Of a stretch of 32,884 nucleotides of DNA, positions 1-7,443 are shown in pieces. This DNA comes from Nitrospirota bacterium (lineage in GTDB: Bacteria; Nitrospirota; Nitrospiria; SBBL01; JAADHI01): assembly GCA_029261165.1 (NCBI GenBank), contig JAJDBV010000018.1:1-32884 (forward strand), read 5' to 3'. Numbering within the stretch: position 1 is the first letter of the stretch; the number at the start of each line of letters is the position of its first letter. The position numbers and the translations under genes are program-made. A model generated the notes under the pieces. The model was given only the letters and a program-made list of their open reading frames with translations, did not search any database and had not been told where the DNA came from.

Positions 1-764
1 ACAAGCCCTGCTTTCACCGCTGACCAGGCGTTGACCTTTTCTGCCCGAATATTATTAAGCAGGGGGACATGAAGGTCGTGCCCCTCAATCTTTTTTAATT
101 CGTTGGACAGACGGGCACAGGCATTCTTCATCAAGGGCGAGTGAGCGGGCACACTCACGGCCAATCGGATGGCCCGCTTTGCCCCCTTATCGCGTGCCAG
201 TTCCATTGCCCTTTCAACCCCTGCAGACTCTCCGGAAATAACAACTTGGCCCGGGGCATTAAAATTTGCGCAACTCACCTGTCCATCCTTATCCAGCCCT
301 GCTTCTGAGGCCTCTCTGCAAAGCGCCTCAACCGCTTCTCGATTGAGGCCAATCAAGGCGGCCATCGCGCCCTTTCCTTCGGGAACCGCATCCTGCATAA
401 ATCGGCCCCGCCGATGAACGAGATAGACCGCATCTGTAAATGAAAGGCCTCCGGACGCAACCAGGGCAGTATATTCTCCCAGGCTGTGTCCCGCGACGAA
501 AGAACCGATACTTATCGGTTCTCCGAGACAGCGCCATATCGCAACACTCGTCACCAGGATGGCCGGCTGTGTATATTGCGTTAAATTAAGTTGGTCTTCC
601 GGCCCGTCAAAGCAGAGATTAGCGACATCCCATCCCAGGGTCTGCCGTGCTTCAACAAAAGTCCGACGCGCAACATCAAAATGGGCACAAAGATCCTTTC
701 CCATGCCGACATACTGTGAACCCTGGCCGGGAAAAAGAAAGGCAACAGACACTGCCCGCTCCAT
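1..764 (-). CDS. fabD: Malonyl-CoA:ACP transacylase, 3' end cut by window edge
   Basis: Transfers malonyl groups from CoA to acyl carrier protein, supplying the extender unit for fatty-acid elongation in the cytoplasm. The 254 visible residues carry the FabD hallmarks: FPGQGSQ near residue 11, the nucleophile motif GHSLGE with Ser94, and His208 in VPAHSPL. Family members are about 310 aa, so some 55 C-terminal residues lie beyond the left edge. The ATG at 764 has no ribosome site. A GTG at 752 sits six bases after GGAG and would give MSVAFLFPGQG, so it may be the real start. It is the last visible gene of the minus-strand yceD-rpmF-plsX-fabH-ENR-fabD operon. By family habit fabG, acpP and fabF would follow off-window, but they cannot be seen. 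Identity is certain; the start is not. Confidence 0.95.
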   Translation of the reverse strand, partial: MERAVSVAFLFPGQGSQYVGMGKDLCAHFDVARRTFVEARQTLGWDVANLCFDGPEDQLNLTQYTQPAILVTSVAIWRCLGEPISIGSFVAGHSLGEYTALVASGGLSFTDAVYLVHRRGRFMQDAVPEGKGAMAALIGLNREAVEALCREASEAGLDKDGQVSCANFNAPGQVVISGESAGVERAMELARDKGAKRAIRLAVSVPAHSPLMKNACARLSNELKKIEGHDLHVPLLNNIRAEKVNAWSAVKAGL

Positions 765-848
765 ATTTAAAGGGTGAATAATACACTGAAGAAATATTGA
801 TCAAAAAATCGATAGATGTCAACAAAAATATGGCAAAAAGAAAACTGG

Positions 849-1655
849 TCAATCGACGATAAATTCCCCGCCGTCCACCCCGATGACGTTTCCGGTAATC
901 CAATGGGCCTTGGAGTGTGAAAGGAGAACGACTGCCCCTGCAACATCCTCCGTTGTTGTCAAGCGCCCCTGGGGATTTTTAGCCTTCGCCATCTCAATCA
1001 TCTCCTCATTGCCGGGAATTTTTCTCAGCGCGGGCGTATCTGTCACCCCGGCACGAATCGCATTGACTGAAATCCCCATCGGCCCGAGCTCGAGCGCCAA
1101 CTGGCGTGTATGTGATTCAAGTGCGGATTTGGCAGCCGATACCGCGCCATAGGTTTTCCAGACGCGCGCACCGCCGGCAGAAGTCATGGAAAAAATCCTT
1201 CCCCCCTTTGCCAGCAAGTCGCGATGCAACATGTCCTGGGTCCAATAGATGAGACTGTTCGCCATCACGTCGAGTGTCATTTCCATCTGGGGTTTGGCAA
1301 TAATCGTTTTTCCCGACGGACCAATGAAGGGCTTCAAGGTTCCAAAAGCCAACGAGTGAATCAAGACATGAACCGCGCCTCCATTTTCATCCCCCGCAAG
1401 TTTTTTCTTCATCTCGTCGAGGACTCCGTTTCGTTTTTCCGAATCGGCCGCATTAATATTAAAAAAAAGGGCCTCTCGACCCATTCCCTGAATCGTTGAA
1501 GTAATTCGATCCACATTGGGCAAGGTTCCTCTGCGGTCCAAGTGGACACCGAAGATATTCATTCCGGCCCGAGCCAATTCCAAAGCACAGGCCTCGCCAA
1601 AACCGCTTGAAGCCCCGAGAATTAGCGCCCAACCCTTCAGAAATTCATTGTTCAA
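849..1655 (-). CDS. fabL: Enoyl-ACP reductase, FabL-like SDR
   Basis: Predicted NAD(P)H-dependent reductase for the last step of each fatty-acid elongation round. It is a 268-aa short-chain dehydrogenase with the cofactor loop GASSGFG at residues 14-20. Tyr169 and Lys176 are separated by six residues, the Y-x6-K spacing of enoyl-ACP reductases, not the Y-x3-K of FabG. The C-terminal half (NAIRAGVTDTPALRKIP, then NPQGR and VDGGEF) matches Bacillus FabL from memory better than FabI, which is why the FabL-like label is used. The start is TTG at 1655: AGGAGG lies five bases upstream, directly after the fabH stop, and no ATG fits. It sits between fabH and fabD, 16 bases after fabH, which ties it to the same operon. 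A FabG-like ketoreductase role is the main alternative, less likely because of the Tyr-Lys spacing. Confidence 0.82.
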   Translation of the reverse strand: MNNEFLKGWALILGASSGFGEACALELARAGMNIFGVHLDRRGTLPNVDRITSTIQGMGREALFFNINAADSEKRNGVLDEMKKKLAGDENGGAVHVLIHSLAFGTLKPFIGPSGKTIIAKPQMEMTLDVMANSLIYWTQDMLHRDLLAKGGRIFSMTSAGGARVWKTYGAVSAAKSALESHTRQLALELGPMGISVNAIRAGVTDTPALRKIPGNEEMIEMAKAKNPQGRLTTTEDVAGAVVLLSHSKAHWITGNVIGVDGGEFIVD

Positions 1656-1671
1656 GTCAACCTCCTCGTTA

Positions 1672-2649
1672 TTAGTAGCGGACCAATGCTGAAGCCCACG
1701 TCAACCCACCCCCAAAAGCCAGAAAAAGGATAATATTGCCCTTTTTAATCCTCCCATCCAAAACCGCTTCATCCAATGCCACGGGGATGGATGCCGCCGA
1801 TGTATTTCCATATCGGTCAAGATTGACAACCATCTTTTCCTTCGGAATATCGAGACGACTTGCGACGGCATTCAATATCCGTATGTTTGCCTGGTGGGGA
1901 ACAATAAAATCCACATCCGAAGTAGAAAGGCCATTCGATTGAAGCGCCTCCCTTGCAACCTCTTCCAGGTTTCTAACGGCAACCCTGAATGTTTCGCTTC
2001 CCTTCATCTGGATTGTATTGAGATGTTCCGCCAGGACCTTTTCAGACACAGGCATCGCCGATCCGCCACCCGGAACGCAGATGAGATCCCATAGTTTTCC
2101 ATCCGTGTGAAGATGAACGGAAAGAATGCCGTTCTCCGAATCGGAAGGCGCCAATACAGCCGCACCCGCACCATCTCCAAAAAGAATACAGGTACTCCGA
2201 TCCGTCCAGTCCGTCAACCGGGACATTGTTTCTGCCCCAATCACGAGAACATATTGAGATCCGCCGCTCCGAACAAATTGTTCTCCGACCGACAGGGCAT
2301 AGACAAATCCGGAGCAGGCCGCCGAAAGATCGAAGGCGGCCGCACGGGTCGCCTTTAGTTTATCCTGTACGATACACGCGGTTGAGGGGAAAAACATGTC
2401 CGGCATTGACGTCGCAACAATAATGAAATCAATCTGGTCCGGGCCGATCCCGGCAGCCTCTATTGCCTTCCGGGCAGCCTTCACAGCAAGATCTGAGGTC
2501 GATTCATCTGAGGCGGCAATCCGTCTCTCCCGGATACCGGTTCGCTCAACAATCCACTGATCGTTTGTTTGAACCTTTTTCTCAAGATCATGATTGCTCA
2601 TGATCATTTCAGGAATATAGGAACCGGTCCCAATAATTTGAGCCTTCAT
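1672..2649 (-). CDS. fabH: β-Ketoacyl-ACP synthase III
   Basis: Starts fatty-acid synthesis by condensing acetyl-CoA (or another short acyl-CoA) with malonyl-ACP. The 325-aa length is standard for the family. The whole catalytic triad is visible: Cys112 in SAACSGF, His252 in VPHQANIRI and Asn282 in YGNTSAAS. The N-terminal segment GTGSYIPE and the WIVERTGIRERR stretch are also typical. It follows plsX by 58 bases and precedes the enoyl reductase by 16, so it is part of the lipid operon. No convincing ribosome site precedes the ATG. Straight versus branched primer preference cannot be read from sequence by eye; the nearby leucine-type dehydrogenase would be compatible with branched primers, but that link is conjecture. 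Confidence 0.96.
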   Translation of the reverse strand: MKAQIIGTGSYIPEMIMSNHDLEKKVQTNDQWIVERTGIRERRIAASDESTSDLAVKAARKAIEAAGIGPDQIDFIIVATSMPDMFFPSTACIVQDKLKATRAAAFDLSAACSGFVYALSVGEQFVRSGGSQYVLVIGAETMSRLTDWTDRSTCILFGDGAGAAVLAPSDSENGILSVHLHTDGKLWDLICVPGGGSAMPVSEKVLAEHLNTIQMKGSETFRVAVRNLEEVAREALQSNGLSTSDVDFIVPHQANIRILNAVASRLDIPKEKMVVNLDRYGNTSAASIPVALDEAVLDGRIKKGNIILFLAFGGGLTWASALVRY

Positions 2650-2707
2650 CGATAAAACCGTATCGTCTTTTCAGAAGCGCTTTTCGGGAGGTCACACGAC
2701 AAGATCA

Positions 2708-3730
2708 TCAACGCTTTTCAGCCAAGGGACTGGAAAGTCGCATCTGTGTCCCGATCTGCTCTTTGATATGGCGATTCATTCCTTTCTTGTGAAAATCTCT
2801 GGCAACGCGAATCGCATTTTTGATCGCGCGTGCCGAAGAGTTCCCATGACAAATAATACTGATACCGTCTACGCCCAGGAGAGGGGCTCCTCCATATTCG
2901 GCGTAGTCAATCTTCTTTTTAAATCTTGCAAACGATGGCTTCAAAAAAAAGTAGCCCAGCTTCCCCATGAAGGAATCCAAAATTTCCCGCTTAAGAAACT
3001 TGATAATGGCGTCGGAAAGACCTTCAGAGATCTTGAGCGCGACATTTCCGATGAACCCATCACAGACAACAACATCGGTCTCTCCGGAATAGACATCCCG
3101 CCCCTCCACATTGCCGATAAAGCCAAGAGAGCTCGCCTTCAACATCTTGAAGACCTCTTTCGTCAATTCATTCCCTTTTGTATCCTCTTCTCCAATGCTC
3201 AAGAGACCGATTTTAGGGTCACGAATCCCCAAAATCTTTTCGGCATACATATCCCCCATAATCGCGAACTGAAAAAGATGCTGCGGTTTGCAATCGACGT
3301 TCGCCCCGACATCGATCAAAACCGCCTGCCCTTTCAAGGTCGGGAGAAGCGTGGCAATTGCCGGTCGTTCAACGCCGGAGAGCGGCCCCAGGATAAAGAG
3401 TGAACTCGCCATCGTGGCACCGGTATTTCCGGCGCTGATGACGGCCACGGCCTCCGATTTTTTTACCAGTTCGGTTGCAACCCAGATGGAAGAACTTCTT
3501 TTCTTTCGGATCACAGAGGAAGGAGAATCCTCCATTTCGACCTTCTGTGAGGCATGAACGATCGATAGAGGCAGCCCTGTCGTCGCATGATGCGCAAGCA
3601 CTGCCTCAATTTTTGTTTTGTCTCCGACGAGAATGACTTCGACGTCCAGGTCGCGAGCCGCCAGGACAGCCCCTTCGACAATCGTCTCAGGAGCACGGTC
3701 CCCTCCCATCGCATCCAATGCAATCTTCAT
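2708..3730 (-). CDS. plsX: Phosphate acyltransferase PlsX
   Basis: Makes acyl-phosphate from acyl-ACP, the donor used by PlsY to begin phospholipid synthesis at the inner membrane. The 340-aa protein opens with the family signature MKIALDAMGGDRAP and carries SAGNTGATMA and DVGANVDCKP, with GVDGISIICHGNS near the C-terminus. Length and motifs are normal, with no break. The start is supported by an AGAGGT site four bases before ATG. It lies 33 bases after rpmF and 58 before fabH, the classic rpmF-plsX-fabH arrangement that links membrane lipid supply to ribosome synthesis. Confidence 0.96.
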   Translation of the reverse strand: MKIALDAMGGDRAPETIVEGAVLAARDLDVEVILVGDKTKIEAVLAHHATTGLPLSIVHASQKVEMEDSPSSVIRKKRSSSIWVATELVKKSEAVAVISAGNTGATMASSLFILGPLSGVERPAIATLLPTLKGQAVLIDVGANVDCKPQHLFQFAIMGDMYAEKILGIRDPKIGLLSIGEEDTKGNELTKEVFKMLKASSLGFIGNVEGRDVYSGETDVVVCDGFIGNVALKISEGLSDAIIKFLKREILDSFMGKLGYFFLKPSFARFKKKIDYAEYGGAPLLGVDGISIICHGNSSARAIKNAIRVARDFHKKGMNRHIKEQIGTQMRLSSPLAEKR

Positions 3731-3763
3731 AATACCTCTATAGAAGGGAGGACTTGTGGATTC

Positions 3764-3946
3764 TTATATTTCTTTTACCGCGACGACTTCCCGCCCCTTG
3801 TACGTTCCACAATTCATGCAAACGCGATGCGGAATACGCGGCTCCTGACATTGCGGACAACGTACAACACCCGGGGTCTTCAGGCTCAGATGTGACCGTC
3901 TCTTGTCACGCCTCGATTTTGACTGCTTGTGTTTTGGATGCGCCAT
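3764..3946 (-). CDS. rpmF: 50S ribosomal protein L32
   Basis: Small zinc-ribbon protein of the large ribosomal subunit. The 60-aa sequence begins [17 protein letters not shown], close to the usual [17 protein letters not shown], and carries CPQC and CMNC, the four cysteines of the zinc-binding form. Two ATG codons are adjacent (3949 and 3946). AAGGAG lies only two bases before the first and five before the second, so the second is preferred, and it also gives the family's normal N-terminus. It lies between yceD and plsX in the conserved order yceD-rpmF-plsX. Keeping all four Cys marks a zinc-dependent (C+) paralogue; no C-minus copy is in this window. Confidence 0.95.
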   Translation of the reverse strand: MAHPKHKQSKSRRDKRRSHLSLKTPGVVRCPQCQEPRIPHRVCMNCGTYKGREVVAVKEI

Positions 3947-3977
3947 CATTTCTCCTTATTTATGTGACGATTAGGTA

Positions 3978-4508
3978 TTACAACAGGTTCTTTAATTTCG
4001 ACCATTGCGCATTAGGAAGTTCTGCGGGACAGGAACAAGTCTTCTGGTTCAAGTTTTCTCCACAATTCGGGCACAGGCCACGGCAATCCGGCTTACAGAG
4101 CGGGTGCATCGGAACGGCCAGTAAAAGCTGACTCCTAAGCTCATCATTGATATCGATTTGGTCCCCTTGATAGTAATTGATCTCCAGTTCTTCACGCGAC
4201 AAGATCAGTTCTTCCTCTAAAGGAATCTGCGGTGTGGGGACATATTCAATGTTGAAATCAGACCGAATCGGATCACGGTAATGCACCAGGCAACGGCCGC
4301 ATTCGGAAAGAATCCCCCCCTCAATCGCGCCGCGAATATAGACGTTGTTCTCATTATGTTTGACCGCTTTCAACTGGACATGAACCATCCCTTCTACTGA
4401 GATTTCCTGCTCATCCAGCCCCCAGTGCATTGGGTCTTCCTCGTAGGACAACGAAAGCCCCTCGCTCGGAATCTCTTGAACTTTTATCTCCATTTTCATT
4501 CCGATCAT
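3978..4508 (-). CDS. yceD: YceD family (DUF177) protein, 23S rRNA accumulation factor
   Basis: YceD/DUF177 proteins are almost always encoded just ahead of rpmF and have been linked to 23S rRNA accumulation; the mechanism is not established. The protein is about 170 aa, with CGRCLVHY in the middle and a Cys-rich C-terminus (CKPDC, CPNCG, then CSC) that could bind a metal. The start is uncertain. ATG codons stand at 4508, 4499 and 4493. The promoter upstream predicts transcription beginning near 4513, which would leave only about five leader bases for the first ATG. The ATG at 4493 has GGA six bases ahead and gives MEIKVQEIPSEGL, the typical family beginning, so the shorter form may be the real one. 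It is the first gene of the lipid operon. Confidence 0.88.
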   Translation of the reverse strand: MIGMKMEIKVQEIPSEGLSLSYEEDPMHWGLDEQEISVEGMVHVQLKAVKHNENNVYIRGAIEGGILSECGRCLVHYRDPIRSDFNIEYVPTPQIPLEEELILSREELEINYYQGDQIDINDELRSQLLLAVPMHPLCKPDCRGLCPNCGENLNQKTCSCPAELPNAQWSKLKNLL

Positions 4509-4519
4509 CAAAACAAGTG

Positions 4520-4549
4520 ATTATAGGGAACCACCTCTAGGCCTGTCAA
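4520..4549 (-). promoter_or_regulatory. σ70-type promoter of the yceD-rpmF-plsX-fab operon
   Basis: On the minus strand, TTGACA (4549-4544) and TATAAT (4525-4520) are both perfect consensus hexamers with an 18-base spacer. Transcription should start near 4513, just before the yceD start. With two consensus boxes this should be a strong, growth-linked promoter for the whole operon. The downstream genes have no comparable promoter. Confidence 0.85.
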
Positions 4550-4587
4550 ACCAAATTTTTCCTCCCCAGCCCTCCCCCCTCTTCCTG

Positions 4588-5949
4588 TTAAGCGACGGGA
4601 ACCTTCTCCTTTTCCACCTCGCTCAACACTTCTTCAAAAATTGAGAGCGCGGTCTCCGCTTCTCTTCTGGAAATCAAAAGAGGGGGCATGAAGCGAACCA
4701 CGTTTTGACCGCAAGCCAGTATCAGGAGTCCTTTTTCAAAACAGCTTTGGACAATGCGGTCCCGCTCCGGAACGGCCATCTCCTTCGTCTCTCGATTTCG
4801 GACCAGTTCGATGCCGATCATGAGCCCAAGACCACGGACATCCCCGACCAGGCGATGATCCTTTTGTATTATTTTGAGTTTGTTCAGTAGAAATTCTCCG
4901 ATCTTCTCGGCATTTTGAATCAATCCCGTTTCCAGGAGATCGATGGTTGCAAGGGCCGCCTCGCACGCGATGGGATTCCCCCCAAACGTATTGGCATGGG
5001 CGCCCGATTCCCATGCATCCATCAGATGAGACCGGGCAAGCATCGCTCCCAAGGGGAGTCCAGAGGCAAGCCCCTTCGCCAGGGTCATCACGTCCGGCTG
5101 AAAATGAACATGATCTGAGGCAAACATCTTTCCGGTGCGCCCCATCCCGGTCTGAATCTCATCGACAACAACCAGAATGCCAAATTCCTTCGCCAAGTCA
5201 GAGAGGGCGTTTAAAAAATGTTTCGGCGGGACAATATAACCGCCCTCCCCTTGTATCGCCTCAACAAAAATGGCCGCGACCTCTTCCGGAGGAACGATAT
5301 GCCTGAACGCGATTTCACGAATCCAGGTCAGTGTATGTTCAACCGTGTCCTGCGGCGAGACTCCTTGAGGAGGACGGTATGGATTTGGATAGGGTGCATG
5401 AACAACCCCCGAAATCAAGGGCGCAAAGCCTTTCCGATGACTCGATTTACTTGCAGTTAAAGAAAGGGCACCCATGCTTCGCCCATGGAATGCCCCTGTG
5501 AACGCGAGATAGTAAGGACGCCGGGACTGATAGCGGGTCAACTTCATGGCCGCCTCAATCGACTCCGTTCCTGAATTGGTAAAGAAGACCTTCTTCCGCC
5601 CCGCACCGGGCGAAATCTGGACAAGTTTCTCAGCCAGAAGCACCTCGGAAGGATAATAGAAATCCGTTCCCGACATGTGAATAAGCCGCTTTGCCTGGCT
5701 GGTAATTGCCCGGGTGACTTTTGGATGGCAATGGCCGGTTGTGGTCACGGCAATGCCAGAGGTAAAATCAATGAAGTGGTTTCCATCGACATCGGTCATG
5801 ACACAGCCTTTCGCCGACTCAACGACCAAAGGATAGCTGCGGGTGACCGAGGGTGAGATAACCGCATGATCCCGCGTAACCCACTTTTTTGCTTTGGGGC
5901 CGGGAAGTCTTAATTGAACAGAAGGAGCAGGGTCTTTTTTTTTCTTCAT
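4588..5949 (-). CDS. Class III (PLP) aminotransferase, 4-aminobutyrate/ornithine type
   Basis: Pyridoxal-phosphate enzyme of aminotransferase class III, 453 aa. Visible are NSGTESIEAA (phosphate binding), VVVDEIQTGMGRTG with the PLP-contacting Asp, and TLAKGLASGLPLG with the Schiff-base Lys292. The N-terminal part (LPGPKAKKWV, DFTSGIAVT) resembles archaeal broad-specificity GABA/ornithine aminotransferases and their amino-acid racemase relatives, so the substrate cannot be fixed. A longer reading from 6021 is possible, but AAAGGAGG sits six bases before the ATG at 5949, while the extra 24 residues are low in family character; 5949 is therefore chosen. It follows the ureohydrolase by 68 bases on the same strand. 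The pair could act in arginine/polyamine or GABA breakdown (inference). Confidence 0.86.
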   Translation of the reverse strand: MKKKKDPAPSVQLRLPGPKAKKWVTRDHAVISPSVTRSYPLVVESAKGCVMTDVDGNHFIDFTSGIAVTTTGHCHPKVTRAITSQAKRLIHMSGTDFYYPSEVLLAEKLVQISPGAGRKKVFFTNSGTESIEAAMKLTRYQSRRPYYLAFTGAFHGRSMGALSLTASKSSHRKGFAPLISGVVHAPYPNPYRPPQGVSPQDTVEHTLTWIREIAFRHIVPPEEVAAIFVEAIQGEGGYIVPPKHFLNALSDLAKEFGILVVVDEIQTGMGRTGKMFASDHVHFQPDVMTLAKGLASGLPLGAMLARSHLMDAWESGAHANTFGGNPIACEAALATIDLLETGLIQNAEKIGEFLLNKLKIIQKDHRLVGDVRGLGLMIGIELVRNRETKEMAVPERDRIVQSCFEKGLLILACGQNVVRFMPPLLISRREAETALSIFEEVLSEVEKEKVPVA

Positions 5950-6017
5950 CGCAGGCCTCCTTTTTCCATTGAAGAACCCCGCCCTGGCAGAATGAGGATC
6001 GTGCACGCTGTGCATGT

Positions 6018-6935
6018 TCACAATAGAGTGATTCGTTTTCCAAGCGATCTTCGCCGTTTGACCAAGCCAAAAATTTCCATAATGATTCGGAGCGCGGCAA
6101 AACTGGTGATATCGGAATGATCCAGTGGAGGGGAAACTTCGACCAGGTCCGCCGAGATGACCGGGAGGGAATCAAGGGCGCGAATCAAGGTCATCATATC
6201 GCGAGTGCTGAGGCCCCCGCCATCCGGGATACCGGTCCCTGGCGCAAAGGCCGGGTCGAGGGCATCAATATCGATTGAAAGGTAGACATTGGAAAGACCT
6301 TCGAAGCACTTGGTAATCTCACGGGTCACCGTCTGCATCCCCCGCTCGGCGATCTCATAAGCGGGAAAGACCTTCATCCGCTTGTCCTGGATGAACTGAA
6401 GTCCCTCCGTCTCAAAACAGCGGGTTCCGACCAGAACAGTCCATTCAGGGGAAAACTTTTCTTCCTCCATCGCGCGGCGCAATGGGCATCCGTTGGAGAA
6501 GGAAGACCCACGAAACTGATTGGAGAGATCAGTATGGGCATCAACATAGATCAGACCGACCTTCTCATTCGCCTGACGGTTGATCGCACGCAGAACCGGA
6601 ATAGAAACCGAATGGTCTCCCCCCAGCGTCAAAACAAAGGACGCGCCGACCCGCCTTGCAATCTCGTCCTGGATAAACGGGTGAGCAGCAACAAAATCTC
6701 CGGTCCACTGGAGGTTGCCACTGTCCCGAACCACAAGCCCCTTAAACACTTCCCCCGTTTCCAGGACAGGGGGGATTTCAACAGAGAGTGCCCGGATACG
6801 ATCCGGCGCCTCAGAAGCACCGGATCGATAGCAGGCTGCGCCATCATAAGGGATCCCGATGATTGAAACATCGGGGAGTTTTGTATCCGGACGGTTCAAT
6901 CCAGCCCATAATTGTTCCGAGTTGTACTGATCCAT
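6018..6935 (-). CDS. Agmatinase-like ureohydrolase
   Basis: Binuclear manganese (or nickel) hydrolase of the arginase/agmatinase superfamily, which releases urea from guanidino compounds. The 305-aa protein has the full metal-ligand set: GGDH (105-108), DAHTD (132-136) and IDIDALDP with Asp222 and Asp224. One thing is odd. The segment FSNGCPLRRAMEE around residue 148 normally reads SHG(T/S)PFRR, and the His at that place (equivalent to arginase His141) is Asn here. Agmatinase is the nearest name, but guanidinobutyrase, guanidinase or an unknown substrate remain open. The ATG has GAGGG seven bases upstream. It sits upstream of the aminotransferase, probably co-transcribed. A TATAAT lies at 6960-6965 on this strand, but no good -35 box accompanies it. 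Confidence 0.85.
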   Translation of the reverse strand: MDQYNSEQLWAGLNRPDTKLPDVSIIGIPYDGAACYRSGASEAPDRIRALSVEIPPVLETGEVFKGLVVRDSGNLQWTGDFVAAHPFIQDEIARRVGASFVLTLGGDHSVSIPVLRAINRQANEKVGLIYVDAHTDLSNQFRGSSFSNGCPLRRAMEEEKFSPEWTVLVGTRCFETEGLQFIQDKRMKVFPAYEIAERGMQTVTREITKCFEGLSNVYLSIDIDALDPAFAPGTGIPDGGGLSTRDMMTLIRALDSLPVISADLVEVSPPLDHSDITSFAALRIIMEIFGLVKRRRSLGKRITLL

Positions 6936-7056
6936 ATCCAGGCCCTCGTACCTCTTGTGATTATACTATTTTAGAGAGGGTGTTGGGTAGTTCGAAAACC
7001 ACGTGTGACGGCATCCGTTAGACGTATTGGGGAATACAAAAAAGAAAGCGGGTGGA

Positions 7057-7443
7057 TCAGATAATCCCAAACCCTCTTTTTCCAAAGGAGAAGGCATCAA
7101 ATGCCGAAATAATAAAAAGGAGGATATTAAATATCACACTTTTTGAAGAATACCCGGAAGTCATGTAGGCAAAAATTCCTCCAAAAAGGAAGAGAAAAGC
7201 CCTCGCATATTCCCGCACATAGAGGTGCCCCAGGCCCGCAAAGGCTAAGGAAAATCCCCCCGCAACCACTCCGCCCGGCACACCTTTCAAATTCGGAAAC
7301 CCGAAGAAGAAGAGGACGATCATAACGATGACGACCCCCTTCAATTCAATCGACATAATATTCGGAAGTCTCCAGTAAAAACCCGCGATAATGAGGGCGG
7401 TCATTCCTCTACGGACAAGATCCGGGAAAATTCTTTTAGTCAT
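7057..7443 (-). CDS. Small polytopic membrane protein, unknown function
   Basis: A 128-aa protein with about four hydrophobic segments: residues 14-30, 35-50, 57-75 and 80-115. The piece AGLGHLYVREYARAFLFL resembles the glycine-rich hairpin of TM2-like and DUF5683-like small membrane proteins (PGLGQ-type), a weak family hint only. No catalytic motif is visible. Its ATG lies inside the end of the leucine-dehydrogenase gene, an eight-base overlap (ATGACTAA), so translation is probably coupled. It looks like the last gene of the set starting at 9718. I would not assign a role. Confidence 0.72.
   Translation of the reverse strand: MTKRIFPDLVRRGMTALIIAGFYWRLPNIMSIELKGVVIVMIVLFFFGFPNLKGVPGGVVAGGFSLAFAGLGHLYVREYARAFLFLFGGIFAYMTSGYSSKSVIFNILLFIISAFDAFSFGKRGFGII

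Noticed and set aside
778-822. Internal promoter before fabD (TTGACA at 817-822, TATTAT at 778-783, minus strand)
   Set aside because: The spacing is about 33 bases, far too long; no better -10 lies at 16-18 bases from the TTGACA.
2768-3403. 211-codon plus-strand frame opposite plsX
   Set aside because: plsX is complete and conserved; the opposing frame shows no family features.
7026-7038. GTATT/AATAC hairpin as terminator after the small membrane protein
   Set aside because: The A-run lies on the wrong side for a minus-strand transcript and the stem is short and A/T-rich.
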